Below are positions 31,470 to 45,627 of a stretch of 64,000 nucleotides of DNA, in pieces. The stretch's first letter is position 1. Each line of letters begins with the position of its first letter. The translations under genes and the position numbers were made by a program. The DNA is from Doryteuthis pealeii. Lineage: Eukaryota; Mollusca; Cephalopoda; Myopsida; Loliginidae. Location of the stretch: contig CM042156.1 of assembly GCA_023376005.1 (NCBI GenBank), positions 39,619,628-39,683,627 on the forward strand, given 5' to 3'. Below the pieces are notes generated by a model. The model ran no database searches. It had not been told where the DNA came from and saw only the letters and a program-made list of their open reading frames with translations.

Positions 31470-34400
31470 GAAACCAAGCAACTTGGAATGTTGTCAAAAT
31501 ACAATTTTTTTTTTATCTTCTGTTTGATCTTGTCATGCACTAAGCCAAACTTGAATGTTTAATTTGTCATTTATATGCCTAAAACCTATTTTAAACCCCT
31601 CCCCACAACACATACACAGAAAAATTTGGGTGACTGTAAAACTAGTTTTTCAGCCTGTTAATACTGTAATGAGTTTGGGTCTTACTGGGTGCCCTGCTAT
31701 AGCATGGATGGCGTGGTATGGTGATTACCAGAATGGAAAATAGAATTGATAAACTGTTTGAAAATCTGTTGGCTGCGGTAGTTTAGATTCTCTTCATATT
31801 AATGCTCATAGGGAAAGGCATGAATCCACCTCTCCCTGTGCTTACTTTAACAAAATCATTGGCCTGCTCTTTGTAGTTGATAGATATAATGGTGAAACAG
31901 TGACCTTTTTGAGAAAACCATTTTACTTGCCCAGTCAGTAGCAGGAAGAAACTGTTACACCGAGTGTTAACCATGACATAGGCCAAATAACTATTGTGTC
32001 TCTGTTTTTGTAGAAAAGTCAGCTTAAGTCGAAATAGAAAAATGTTGACTCTTTAAGGCAAGCAGAATGTCTCTGCTTGCAAAAAATGTTGCAACACAAT
32101 CTTCCTACTTTAAAGTCTCCCTCTTGCCTTGTATCAAACTTGGCAAATATCTACAAAGGAAATTTTAAAAGTTCTCGAACCAACCAAGAAGAATAGAATG
32201 ACCCAGAGTCATGAAATGTACATGCTTATTCCACAACACACTTGGCACATCATTCCTTAATTTTCTTTAACCCATTCAAAAAAAAAAAAAAGATAAATGA
32301 AATAAAAAAAAGAAATCATCATCTTGATTTGTAACATTAAGCTCTCTAATTTCGGAATGGGCTAATGACATGTTAATATGAAATAACTGTATATTTATCT
32401 TGTATTCTTTGCTACCTGGAGAGGTTCAGATCTTGGTTGCTGGGCTGATAATTCCTTGTTTTTTGGAGCCTGGAAACTAACTTGGGATGCTGGGGGACAT
32501 CTTGCTTTGTGCCATTTATAGTTTTTAGTAATAACACAAGGCCACTTCTTTTTCTCATGAGATTTTTATTTTCCCCCAAAGTCACAACTGTCGAGAAAAA
32601 GAGCCCGTCTCACTCTATCAATGCATCCTACCAGACTCGCTTAACATTCACCTCTCACTCTCATCTTCCTCTCTCCCACTTCGCCACATGTCAGGTCTCG
32701 TCCAATAGAAAAATGCCATGTAGCCTTGTGCTGATTCATCCTTAAACTTTTCCATTCTAATCTACATGTAATTCTTATTTTACTTCTAAAAACTTTTCCA
32801 TGCTAATTTACATGTCACTGTTACACTCCTGGCTCTCCCCTCTCTATTATGTTACAGGTTGGGCTGAGAATTTCTCAGCAATCTAATTAAACGTTGGCAA
32901 CAAAATTTGATAGACAAAAAAATATTCATTATTTTAAAGATCAGTTTGTTTGGAACTTTATCTTTTGGGTGGTGAGGGGAGTTTATTTAAAAACTTGTAT
33001 GTACCAATATGCATTTAAAAAAAAAAAAACAAATATTGTATATCTAGATTATTTAGCACAAATTGATAAACGCTAGAAAATAATAGCCTTGTTGCTGGTT
33101 CATCTAATTGGATATTTGTTTTTCAACCCCTTTATCAAAATCTAATAAAATCTTTATAAAAATTGAAAAAAAAAGAAAAAAACAAACTTTGTTTTTTGGA
33201 TCTTAAAATCTACTAAACATAAATTACTATATTTAGGTTTTCTATTTTACACAAATATAATATTTCATTCTTCTTAGAAATAAAGTGATGAGCGTTAGAT
33301 GGGTAAACACTTAAGCAAAAGCAGGTATTGTAAGCAACTTAATATCAAAATGTCTTTATTTGGCATTAAATGATCCGAAAAGGGTTGATATGCCATAAAA
33401 CAACCAACTAATAAAATTTGGTTTACTATGAGCAATTAGAATAATTCCAAGAAACTTTTTAGAGTAAGTGTCTTACCCTTTTTCTTTTTTTTTCTCAAGC
33501 ATTTGGCAGTTTGTTTTTGTGTTAACATCTAATTCCAAATTTTGATTTTCTAATTGGAACAAATTGTTTCATTATATGAGTAAATAGTCTGTACATATCT
33601 GTATTACATGTCAAACATTCACCTTATCTGTATGATTTCAAATATAAAATTGTATATCTGTGTTCTGCATTAGTGAACATGTACAAACTGTTCATGTTAC
33701 AAACACTAAAGAAGTTAATTCTTGTGATTATTATTTTTTTTTATGTGTGTATTTATAAATTTATGACTTGTGTGGATACTATAGTGTATTATACAATTAA
33801 AAGGTGTTTGTTACCATTGGTTTCAAAGCAGCATATTAGCTGCTTAACCTCAAGACATAGCGCTCTGCTCTTACACCTGTAATCGAGCACTTTATTTTCC
33901 TTTCTCCAATACAAGTTTTCTATATTTATAAGTAAAGAATGCTCAATACCATTGATAGAGTACATATATCTATGTTAGGGTAGCAAATACCTGAAGTCAA
34001 TGGTACTTGGTAACTGACAGTTTCTCACTACCCCAACTTAGTGTGTATATATATATAAATCGTAATCCACAGACATTCGGAGTATCACTCTTCATCAGTG
34101 TGGCGTAACAGCTACCCCTGGCCTGGTTCGAGACCCGAATGAGCTTTCGTTCGCCAATCCTCTTACCCGTACGGCCATAAGCAGCTGTCAAATATAGGAG
34201 AATATTTAATCGCTACATTTCTAAGTGGAAATGAATTCACTAGAGGCCTCAAACATATGTAAACAAAGCGAGGCTTAGCTGTGTGCCAAATACGGTGAAT
34301 TTTGCAATTAAATCCCTTCTAATTAAAGTGCTCGACCAAATTGGGAGCATAGTTATGAACTGTCATAGGAGTACATTTAAACTAAAGTCTATAAAATTTA

Positions 34401-34926
34401 ATTGCCACTGTGATTTTTTTTAATATCAAAAAGCAAATCCTTAAAATACATATTAGGATATAGTATGAAACATTTGACTATGCCAATATTTATTGTTTCA
34501 AGGAACAGTTTAGAGGCCAATATGGTCTTTGTGTCTCTCAGGAGACTTTCCTAACTCCAGGTGTAAATAAAAATTAACCTGGCATAACAAAGTTTTAGTA
34601 GTAGATTTAATATGCCTATTTTTTTTTCTCCTTGAATGTTTCTTCAATTTAGAATGTGTCCTGTATTTGAATTCTTTCAATAAAAAAATTGTTGTTAAGC
34701 CTCTTATTGTGAAGGTGTTTGTGGGCTGAATGCTGTAAAATTGATTTTTGAATTAATATTAGTTCTCTGAAACTATAACATATAAAAGATTCATCTAATT
34801 TTGAGAAAAGTCATCATAATTACACTACTGAATTGAATTCTTTATGTTGCTTTTGTTGTTACTACATTTCAGCCGATCCATTCTACAGCCTTCTTTGAGG
34901 TGTACAATCTGTAAAGAAAAAGATTT

Positions 34927-34961
<35 letters not shown>

Positions 34962-35079
34962 GAAAATGTAGAATTATTTAAAAAAAAATCTTTTTGGTAA
35001 AATAATTGCTTGGGCTGTAAATTTCTTTTCTGTGTTAAGAAATTTTAATAAGTAGTATTTAAACTTTCTTTGTGTTAAA

Positions 35080-35111
<32 letters not shown>

Positions 35112-35400
35112 TAACACCAATATCATAAATAGTTACACGTACAGAAATAAATACCTGTAACATAAACATATTAGCTGCTCCAACAAATAGATGAATTTGT
35201 TACTACTTTGATGTTCCACAAATTTGGTAGCCTTGCAACAGATTTATTATAGAAATAGCAATTAGACTCCACTACATAATTGACTAATCATCATGAGCTA
35301 CCACATTATGTTTCAGTTTGACTCATTAAGTTGTTAAAAAGGTTATTTTAAATTATTAAAACTATAATCTATAAAAGGGTAGTTGGTGTGTATGTATGTC
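31470..35400. other. Unique AT-rich DNA with isolated SINE tails
   Basis: Contains a tail-only SINE relic at 33358-33403 (GGCATTAAATGATCC, GGGTTGATATGCC) and the repeat at 34.1 kb. It also contains a TAATCGAGCACTTTATTTTC block (about 33880) that recurs inverted near 51375. No coding exon is supported. Confidence 0.4.
34067..34195 (-). mobile_element. Interspersed repeat with a tRNA-like B-box
   Basis: The minus strand contains GGGTAAGAGGATTGGCGAAC, TCGGGTCTCGAACCAG, GGGGTAGCTGTTACGCC and CACTGATGAAGAGTG. The same order recurs on the plus strand at about 62990-63105 (GGGTAAGGAACTTGGC, GGGTTTCGATCTC, AGGTAGCTGTT, CACTGATGAGAAG). SINE-like; the family is not known to me. Confidence 0.5.
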
Positions 35401-35483
35401 CGGATGGAACTATGAAAATAAAACAATTAACAACTAAGTATATATATAGATATATATATATATAATCAAATCTTCATTATTTT

Positions 35484-35506
35484 TGCTCAAAAAGCTAGAT
35501 CTGCTG

Positions 35507-35565
<59 letters not shown>

Positions 35566-35592
35566 TTACTATTAGCAGATCTAGCTTTTTGA
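35484..35592. repeat. Inverted repeat with microsatellite centre
   Basis: AAAAAGCTAGATCTGCTGAT and ATTAGCAGATCTAGCTTTTT flank GTGTGTG-(TA)n-CACAC, giving a hairpin with an alternating purine-pyrimidine core. Confidence 0.75.
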
Positions 35593-35714
35593 AAAAAAAA
35601 AGCCCCCCCCAAAAAAAAAAAAAAAAAAAAAAACTATTGATTATTGTCTAGGTTTCTTTTTTTTTTCTCTCCTCTTCTAATTTCATCTTTTTCTTCACAT
35701 AAATTTGACTTTCA

Positions 35715-35960
35715 GTATTATTTGATTATTCGGACTATTGTCCTCATCTTCATTGTTATCTGTACGACGTTTCGGCCAATGTGCCCTCCTGCCTTTTTTA
35801 GGTATTTCTTGTCAGACTCGGGAACCTTCTTTTTGAACTTCGAGAAGGTTCCAGAGTCCGACAAGAAATACCTGAAGAAGGCCGGAGGGCACATAGGCCG
35901 AAACATTGTACAGATAACAATGAAGATGAGGACAATAGTCCGAATAATTCAAATAATACT
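35715..35960. mobile_element. Foldback family F, best-preserved palindrome
   Basis: The arms meet near 35840: left CGGACTATTGTCCTCATCTT, GACGTTTCGGCC, TATTTCTTGTCAGACTCGGG; right GAGTCCGACAAGAAATACCT, GCCGGAGGGCACATAGGCCG, GATGAGGACAATAGTCCG. The ORFs reading through both strands are a by-product of the palindrome. Confidence 0.85.
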
Positions 35961-35999
35961 AATTATCAAGCCTCATCTGAAAAATTCTGAGAAATTTGA

Positions 36000-37432
36000 C
36001 TTTATCTAACATTTAAAAAAAGAATTATTGGCTTTATTAATTTCAACTAATATTTTCTTTTATCTTTTTAATTTTATTTGCTTTATTTAAAAACACAACT
36101 TACTCAGGTCATTATTTTTATGATAGCAAGGAACGGCATATCTCTAAGACAATATATAGTACCAGCAGGACCTGTGGATATACCCCATTATGATAATTTA
36201 ATTATTACAAATTTTGATATATTTACTTAGCTATTGCTAAATAGTTCAATATGTAAAAAGTATATTAATCTTGATTTAACTCTCTCTCACTCTTTCTTAA
36301 AAGGGGGAGGGTTGTAAAATATTTACATTGATTTGCCGACAAAAAGTGTCAAAAACACAACTCAGAAAATATCTAAGTTGGCTCCGGAAATTCACCTGAC
36401 GCTTGCTCCCTAAAACATGGGCTAAATTTAAGGCAGGAGGCCGAGACGACATAAGATAAAAATTACCAAAGTATATTCCGTAATTCACAATTTCAATATT
36501 ACAAACGTAACTTTTTTTTTTTTTTTTTTCATTTTATTTTAATTTTATGTTGGACATTTAAGTGGCGCAAGACCATTTGGAATGTTTCATTTTTAAAATT
36601 GAGTTAAATAAAATGGGACAAATAAGAAATCTGCGATTAAGCGACACCAGATAATCTGGATTTACATTTTTATATTGCATCTTGAACTATTTGGATGGTC
36701 TCATTTTTAATCAGAGTGTGTTGCTGGATGATAATGGACAGACAATTTAGGAACAAATGTATTAATATATAGATAGACTCCCTGTGAGACTATAACTCAC
36801 AGCTCATTTCTTTACCTATGGGGAAACCTGGTTCTGTGCAAGTGGCATTGCCAATTATGCTCAATTGCTATCAAAAAAGTCTAAGTCACAGCTTTTATCT
36901 CCTCTAATATTTTGTCTCCAATTTTAGCAGCACCATGTTTAGTATGTTTTAACACTTGTAATGTTAGAGATAATTATTCAATTAAGATACTTAGAGATTT
37001 TTTTTTTATCATCATTTTCTTAAAAGTTGGAGTGAAATTGTGTGAAAAACAGTCTAGATTTGTTAAAAACTGTAAAGGCAACAAATTTAAGATTTTTTAA
37101 TTTTTTTTTTTTTTGCCTACACTGTACATAAATAAATACATAATATACCTTAAATTATGAATGGTATAATAGTAAATATAAGATATCATAAATGAATTCT
37201 AAGATATAAGATTTTATTTAGATATAATAGTATATTATGTATGTGAGTATATAATATACTGTACATGAGTTTCAGTTGATCTGAATTGCATATTTATTTT
37301 GTAGCTACACAGTCTAAACAATTATTTTTCCTATCTCTGAAAAATTAAATCTGTTGTGTGAGTGATTGTTTTATAAGACTTTTGGGCCAACATGGAGGGC
37401 AATGTGTTTGTAAACGTTTTTTTTTGTTTTTT

Positions 37433-37464
<32 letters not shown>

Positions 37465-38336
37465 CTTTTCTGTCTCTTATGGGTTTAGTTTAATGGTTAG
37501 AGTTCTGGACTGGTAGTAGTGATTCTGGTTCAGTCCTAAGTGCTGGGTTGGTGAGGTTCGTTTCTCAAATCTAAAAAAAAACAAACAAAACAAAAACTGA
37601 ATTTGAACTTGGGTAGAAAGCTCTTTGGTGTCCTCAAACTTTTTTTTGTGTCTGTTGTTGTTGTGTCATTTCAATTGTGTGCAAGTTTTTGACTGGTTGG
37701 AACGATGAATACTGGGACAGATCGACACTCCTAATGGATCAGATTTGCCAACAAAAAAAAAAAAAAGGTGTTTACTTTCTTTAATCACACTCTCCAATCC
37801 ATTCTTCCTTGCCTGCAACTATATATATATATATATATATATAAACATCTAAATTTAGTCCTTTATGGGACACAGTTGTCTTAGGGCAAATAGAATAAAT
37901 ACATATATAATCTCTTCTTGGGTTTTTGGATTGGGTGGTGCAGATTTATCCAAGTCCAGTCTACTCAGGTTGCATTTACCTCATTGTTGTAATAGGGGGT
38001 CGGGTCTGTGTCAATTCCTGATGTATGAAGGGAATTCCAACAGGGCTGAAATTTTTGTTGCTATCCACCTGTTCATGGGAGTGAGTGGTCCTGTATTAAA
38101 GTTGACACCATAAGGTGGGGCAGTGTATGCGTGCACACGTGTGTGTGTGTGTGTGTGTGCAAAGGTCACCTTTTTAAAAATTGAACAACTTTTGAATAAA
38201 AGAAAAAATGAACAAATTTTTCTCTTAATTATATTTATTTTGACTCTTGGAAAATCCTTTGAAATAATTGTAGAATATATCGTATCCTACAAATAAAATA
38301 GATCTTAAAATCTTAAAAAAGTGACTTTTTGCCATT

Positions 38337-38373
<37 letters not shown>

Positions 38374-39182
38374 CAAAAACATACACCGTACCTTAGTTAC
38401 AAGTATACTTTTTACTTGAAGAATAGGTAATTTTTTTTTTATCTACATGGCTAGAAAGCCTCAAATTACCATCAAACAACTATGTCCCATGAAGTGATGA
38501 AAATTAAATCTAAAAAAAATTTTTTTTAATTATTTACATCCAATCTTCTGTTATCTCTGAAATTCTTATTTTTTTCCCTTTCTGTTTTTTTTTTTTTTTT
38601 TTTTTTTTTTTCCTGAAACATCAATTATGTTAACTGAGAGATTCTGTAATGGAAATAAATTTATCAAACCTGGCACTTGAGTTTTTTTATTTTTCTGTTC
38701 ATCATTTTCAAAATCTTATGGAGTTATTTCAATTTTGGCATGTCTTTCTACTTTATTTTTAATACAAATCTGGGATCTGCTATTCTTTTCTCTTGTTTTT
38801 TTTTTTTTTTTCTTCTATCTTTTACAGTTTGGGATATGTAAAATTTTTTCTCCCTCTTCTCATTCTGTTTTCTGCTTTTGTCTAATCTGTATTTGTCTAA
38901 TCTGGTTTTAAGGAAACTAACACTTTGTCTAAAACACTTTTTATGCAGCCACTAACTTTTATCTTTTAAATAGGGAAGTTTTAAAAAATTTTTTTTTTTT
39001 TTTTTGCTTTATATAAGGACAATATATAACTTTAAATAATATTTACAATTTATTTAATGCTTATGACTTTTTGTTGTTTTTTGAAATCTAATAAATCAGA
39101 TTTTTTTTTTGTAAACCATATTCATTAGTAACTGCCAGGGCAAATTAAAACCACTTTCAAATTTTTTTTTCTAATCCAGGAA

Positions 39183-39216
<34 letters not shown>

Positions 39217-39321
39217 CTAATTGTTTAGACTACTTTGTCATCCTAAAGTCCTGATGAAGGTTTAAAAAAAAAATTGATATTGACCTCACTATCTAAAATA
39301 AACTTATATTTTTGCAATATG

Positions 39322-39360
<39 letters not shown>

Positions 39361-40500
39361 TGAGATAATTTTATTTTAGAGATATATTTCACAATTAATT
39401 CAAGGTAATTTCTAAGAGAAAAAATGTCTTTAGATTTCATTCAAAAGTTGTTTAATTTTTAAAATAGTATGCGACTCCCCCCCCCCCTAAATACTAGATT
39501 ACCAGTGAACCCATTGAATGTCTATTCTTTATTTCTGATTTTCTTTTGTATTGATTAACAATTGTAAAATAACAATTAGGCAATTTCAATAAAATGCAAC
39601 TGAAAGTTAAATTTATAATCACAATGTTTCATTTTAAAATTTCTAGCCACTATTATATTTTAATAAGTGTAAGCAAGCAACATAGGAAAAAAAATTCTGG
39701 TTTAAAAAAAAAAATTTTAAAAAATAATAATGAAAGATATCTTATTATTGGGTGAATGATCACTTGAGCCAACCCCTCTCCCATCATTATCTTACTGCTC
39801 AAGTAATAGTAATTGTAAAAAGGTTTTATTTTCAACTTTTAATAGGGTTTAGTTAATATGTTTATTAAATAATATTGTGCTCATCTGAATGCCACTCTGT
39901 TGCATGATATGTGGTTTTTGAAGCATTTAAATCTTAGAGGATTTTTTTTTCTTTTTTGTTTTGTTTTTAACTTCCCTTTCTGGCTGCTTTCCTTTGCTTT
40001 TTGCTTGCTTTTATTTTATCCCCGCTCTCTTTGGTGTTGTGTTTGTCTAAACTCTTTGGCTTTTTAAAAAATTATTTCCAATATAAGATTTTTAACAAAT
40101 ACAGTATAAAGAAGTCTTTTATCCACCCAATAAATTGACATTTAATAAATTCGTTAAATTATATTCATAAAAAAAGGGAAAAAAGATCAATTACCAAGAA
40201 TTCTAATTTTGGCTCAATTCAATACTGGAATATTTTTGTTGAAAATTTTGTTTTTAACACAGAAAATGTCAATATTGTCAAGTGATATATTAAAACTGTT
40301 TTGGGGCTTTTCATATACAGACTTTCTAATGGTTACAATCAAACATTCTTTATACATTTGTTTTTAAAATTTTCAAACCAATAATACTTTTCTTGGATGT
40401 TATATTATAAAATATAGCAGAAATACAAACTTATCTTCCTATGCAATATCTTATCAGGTGGGGGTGATGAATAAGGACTCATTATTTTTAAATGCTTATG
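36000..40500. other. Unique T-rich DNA, no gene recognised
   Basis: Many poly-T runs and GT/TA microsatellites (37820-37842, 38340-38366, 39323-39357). A 36-codon frame at 36120-36230 is the least AT-biased stretch but lacks any supporting context. Confidence 0.4.
37480..37565 (+). mobile_element. tRNA-like SINE head or tRNA relic
   Basis: GGGTTTAGTTTAATGGTTAG resembles a tRNA A-box, and TTCTGGTTCAGTCCTAAG a B-box, at tRNA spacing. There is no convincing cloverleaf or acceptor pairing, so it is a relic rather than a gene. Confidence 0.4.
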
Positions 40501-40529
40501 ACTAACTTAATTAGGTATTTATAAACAAA

Positions 40530-41290
40530 TTTTATTTTATTTTTTGGATATCTAATACTTTACTTATTTTTTTGGATATCTTAATATTTTACTATATTAT
40601 TTTTTTGGATATCTTAATATTTTACTATATTATTTTTTTTGGATATCTTAATATTTTACTATATATTTTTTTGGATATCTTAATATTTTACTATATTATT
40701 TTTTTTTGGATATCTTAATATTTACTATATTATTTTTTTTTGGATATACTTAATATTTTACTATATTATTTTTTGGATATCTTAATATTTTACTATATTA
40801 TTTTTTTTGGATATCTTAATATTTTTTAATATTTTATATCTTAATTTTTACTATATTATTTTTTTTGGATATCTTAATATTTTACTATATTATTTTTTTT
40901 TTGGATATCTTAATATTTACTATATTATTTTTTTTTGGATATCTTAATATTTTACTATATTATTTTTTTTTGGATATCTTAATATTTTACTATATATTTT
41001 TTTGGATACTTAATATTTTTTACTATATTATTTTTTGGATATCTTAATATTTTACTATATTATTTTTTTGAATATCTTAATATTTTACTATATTATTTTT
41101 TTTTTAATATTAATATTTTACTATATTATTTTTTTGATATCTTAATTTTACTATATTATTTTTTTGGATATCTTAATATTTTACTATATTATTTTTTTGA
41201 TATCTTAATATTTTACTATATTATTTTTTTGGATATCTTAATATTTTACTATATTATTTTTTTTTTAATATTTATATATTTCTTTTATAT
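40530..41290 (+). repeat. AT-rich tandem array, about 32-bp unit, about 22 copies
   Basis: The unit is approximately TTTTTTTGGATATCTTAATA + TTTTACTATATTA with variable T-run length (5-9). The EcoRV-like GATATC core is repeated. The reading frame 40865-41047 over it is an artefact. The array decays into irregular TAT/T sequence at 41290-41470. Confidence 0.9.
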
Positions 41291-42249
41291 TTATATTCTA
41301 CTATATATTTTTTTGAATATTGATATCTTATTTTAATTTTTTATATTACTATCTTTTTTTAATTTTTTATATTTAATATTTTACTTTAATTTTTTATATT
41401 TACTATCTGCTTTATTTTTTTTAAATATTTTTTAATATTTTATATTTTACTTTTTTTTTTAATATTTCTTATACTAATAAAACTTAGATAATTTTTCCAA
41501 CTTAAATATTTTGAAGTGATTGATTCATAAAGTTAGCTTTTTTTAAATGAAATTCTTTTTAACAAATAAAATTTCACTGGGTTTATGTGTGTTCTTTGCA
41601 AAGCAACTAATCTACTTCTAATTGCTTAACTTGTGATAAGATTTTTTAAAATATGTTTTTTGCGCAATGTATATTTAGCAATATTAAGTTTAGTGTATCT
41701 GTCATATCTCTCCAAACTGATTGGATGTTAAGATCCCTTTAAAAAAAAAATAATCTTGAAACTAAGTCAGGTATATTCAAAGTTTCAATTATTTCTCTTT
41801 ATCTGGATTTTCTTAACGATAATGTGACTTGAATGGGTAGACATTTGAAGTGTTTTCATTTTTATTTATTATTTTTTGTTAGAAACTTTATTTTCATTGT
41901 TTTATTTTATGGTATGTTGAAATAACTCCTGTAACATTGGATATACTTATGTATGTAAATAAAATGTAAAAAAAAAAATTATTCCACCCAATTCTTGCTG
42001 TAGCAGCTTCTGAGCCATGGACGGATTTTTTAATGAAGTAATAAAATGTCTTGTTTTATTTTCTGCTGTTTAATATGACACAGTTTATCAATAATGTAAG
42101 TATCATCTCTATATTATCATCTAAAAGAACTTTTTTCTTTTTTTAAAAACTTTTCTTTTTTTACCTCAGTTTCAACCTACCCCCTAATTATTTTTGCATG
42201 CATTGATATGTCTCAATAAAAATCAGTACTTATATATATATATATTTAT

Positions 42250-42452
42250 TTATTTATTTATTTATAATTAATAATACAAATGAAAAGTCTGTCCTACCAT
42301 TGGTTTCTGAATAACACATTTTCGGTGTTATTCGTCGTCAGAAAAAAGGCCATTTTTTCAGAAGTCAATGCCTCTGACGACGAAAAAGTGTTATTCAGAA
42401 ACCAATGGTAGGACCGACTTTTCATTTGTATTATTAATTATAAATAAATAAA
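42250..42452. mobile_element. Palindromic MITE, near-perfect arms
   Basis: TTATAATTAATAATACAAAT and CTACCATTGGTTTCTGAATA on the left are mirrored by TATTCAGAAACCAATGGTAG and ATTTGTATTATTAATTATAA on the right. A second nested pair (GTCGTCAGA / TCTGACGAC) lies in the centre. Confidence 0.8.
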
Positions 42453-43515
42453 GCTCTTACATAAGTAATTGAGCCCTCTATAATCATTTCTCCAATAATG
42501 AAAATAATAATTTAACCTATATATATATATGACTGTCCGACTGCAATTCTCTCCATCTAATTATTTTTTATTCTACTTTTCTTTTCTTTTTTTTTTTTTT
42601 TTTTTTTTTTTCTTTTTATAATATTTTGTATAAAGTTGAGTTAAAATCTTACTTGGATAGGTGTTAATACATTATATAATCTAAAGAATATTAGAAAAGA
42701 CTTGAAAATGTATTAGTCCCAGTTCCTCTAAATATAAATGGGTATATAAGAAAAAAACATAATAGGCATATATTAGCTTATTCTGGCACAAGGTCATAAG
42801 TTAAGAGTAATGGTTAAACTCTACTAAACACAATAGTATACAAGGCTAGCTTGCTAACCACTATTCCACAGTCAAGTTAAAATAGATTCTTTAAACATGT
42901 ATAGTTTGTTATAATTTATCTATAGATCAGAACTTTTGTCTCGGATCAGTTAGTAACTATATGTGAAAATCCCATGATTAGTTGAAAAACTATCAGAATT
43001 TTTTTTTTTAAATTGTAAAAATGAATAAATTTATAAAATTATAATTATTCAAAATATTCATAAAACTTCAAATTAATACAATTTATATGAGAGATCATCT
43101 GTATAACAAAACCTGTGTTAATTTAACAATGGACTTTCTCATTATTTAATGAGACCAGTAGCTAATACAATGTAAAATGCTTTACACACGCACACACACA
43201 CAATTAGGTCCTCTATATTCACTAGATTTAGCATCTACAAACTTTCATTTGTTACAATTACTAGAACATTTTATAAGTGGCAGAACATTCGGAATCAAAG
43301 AAAAAGTTGAAAATGGTTTTTCAAACTTTTTTTTTTTTTTTTTTGTGAGACTGGGGGAAACTTCAAATTACTTTTAAACATGAATTGAAAAAACTATCCT
43401 TCCTGTTCTCTTGAAAATAAAGATGATTACGTTTTTTATGATAATATTCAAATAAATTTAAAATACATTTTTTATATCCTCTCTGGTAAAAATCATTTCT
43501 TTCTTATCACACTCA

Positions 43516-43554
<39 letters not shown>

Positions 43555-43556
43555 CA

Positions 43557-43587
<31 letters not shown>

Positions 43588-43778
43588 GAGAACTGAGAGA
43601 TAATTCCTCTAGGTTCTCTGAAATAGTCTAGTATGTTTTCAACCTAAATCTTTTGTCGTTTTTTCCTAATTTTGCTCTGTGACTCTGACAATAAGAGCGC
43701 ACACTGAGCTCTGTAAATTACGACAATTGGAAAACTCCTACATTGTAAGGAAGATTTCTTCACTCAATCTTTGGATTA

Positions 43779-43819
<41 letters not shown>

Positions 43820-43826
43820 GTGTGTG

Positions 43827-43978
43827 GTATCACTACAGAGTAATGAAAAATTATTATTGTAACATGAGGCATTCGCCATTTATATATGTATTTCTTTCTG
43901 TGCATGTTTAGAATAAATCTACAAATGGCTAATAATTCTTCATGTTACTGTAAGAATTTCTCATTACTCTGTAATGAT
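43827..43978. mobile_element. Small inverted-repeat MITE
   Basis: CACTACAGAGTAATGAAAAA with TTGTAACATGAGG is mirrored by CTTCATGTTACTGTAAGAAT and TTCTCATTACTCTGTAATG. TA repeats lie to the left. Confidence 0.65.
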
Positions 43979-44299
43979 AATGAGTTTAGCGATTACCATA
44001 TTTCTAAACAGGCATTATTATTAGATTTATTTGTATGTTCACCTGAATGTGTCACTCTAAAATAAACTGATTCATATTGAATGAATGACTTAGAATTGGC
44101 ATGATTCAAAACTGCATGGATATGGTGGATGGCTTGTGCCCTAACCATGCAAATGCTTATAAATGCATGATAGAATATATATACGAATTTATGCAATGCA
44201 TTGCTTTTGAAACCTTTAATTAAATCTTGGTACATGATTATTTGGATGAGCTACATTAATTGTTTTTCTTTAATTCCTTTACTGATTGTTGTAGGAAAG

Positions 44300-44640
44300 T
44301 AATAAGAAATAATAAAAAATGTAAGAAATATAAAATATTTAAAAAAAAAAAAAGAAAAAAAAGAATAATAAAAAAAAAAGAGAATATAAACATATTTAAA
44401 AAAAGAAAAAAAGAATAATAAAATAAGAAGACATATAAACATATTAAAAAAAAGAAAAAAAGAATAATAAATAGAAAGAAATATAAACATTTTAAAAAAA
44501 AAAAAAAAGAATAATAAAAAAAAGTAAGAAATATAAAAATATTAAAAAAAAAAAAAAGAATATAAAAAGAATAATAAAATAATAATAAAATAAAAAGTAA
44601 TATAAAGAAAAATGTAATATTATAGAGTATTAAAAACCCA
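44300..44640 (+). repeat. A-rich tandem array, about 48-bp unit
   Basis: Four to five imperfect units with AGAATAATAAAA, AAATATAAACAT and long A runs. The adjoining block AAGTAATATAAAGAAAAATG ... AGAGTATTAAAAA (44586-44640) recurs at 45300-45350, showing a local duplication about 0.7 kb away. Confidence 0.8.
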
Positions 44641-45627
44641 TAAATATATTAAAAAGCAATATAAAAAAAAAATTTTTTTTTTTTAAGTAATTAAAAAAAA
44701 TTAAAACTTGTAAAAAGTAATAAAAATAAGACTTGAAAGATTAAAAAACAAAAAATATGAATTTTTTTTTTCTGTCAAATTAATAGCTCTTATTGAATGT
44801 TTTTAAAGACTTTAAAAAAAAAAAACCAAAAAAACTGATACACTTATAAAATTTAACAGGTGGGAAATTTAGAACTTTTTTCTTTTTTTTTCATTAATAT
44901 TTTTTATATTACATATAAAAAGGAAAATTCCAACTATTTTTAGAAGGCATGAAAATCACAAATCTAACCTGGGCTTATGTAGATCTTTGCTTGTACTTAA
45001 CCCTTGTCCCTCAGATATTCTATTTCTGAGCTCTCAAAATCTGAGCACAAAACCTGTGTCACTCCACACATCTTCCTTTAAAATTTTCCATTAAAAGAAA
45101 GGCTTTGAATGGTCACTGTATTAAATCTTTTATTGTTAATATATACTGTGACCTCCCTCTCTCTCTCTCTCTCTCAACCTTAAATAACTATTAACTCTCC
45201 TTTCACCAAAACTTTTCACTTGTATTTTCATATTGCTAATCAAAAGTAAATCATGTCATATGTCTGTCAAATAATCTTAAGGAAGAAAAAAATAATAAGA
45301 AATAAAAAGTAATATAAAGAAAAATGTAATATTATAGAGTATTAAAAAACCTATTAAACAAATATATTAAAAAAGCAATGTTATAAAAAGTATTTTGTGA
45401 TATAGTGGGATGTATTAGGAAATAACTTGACCATAAGGTCAAGTTATTTTGAAAACACCTAAATTAAGCAGCATTTGATTCAGCATTAAATGACCTGAAA
45501 AGGGTTGATATACCATAAAACAACCAACAATTCAAATAATCTATAATGATGGCTGCTTGATGGTCTCAGGATATTTATTATTATTATTATTATTATTTTT
45601 TTTTTTTAATAGCTAATAATGATGTTG

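Noticed and set aside
31998..32030. GTTTTTGTAG acceptor followed by KSQLKSK and a stop, as a terminal exon
   Set aside because: Only seven codons, no homology and no partner exon.
36120..36230. Short frame MIARNGISLRQYIVPAG...
   Set aside because: 36 codons in unique AT-rich DNA with no homology, splice or promoter evidence.
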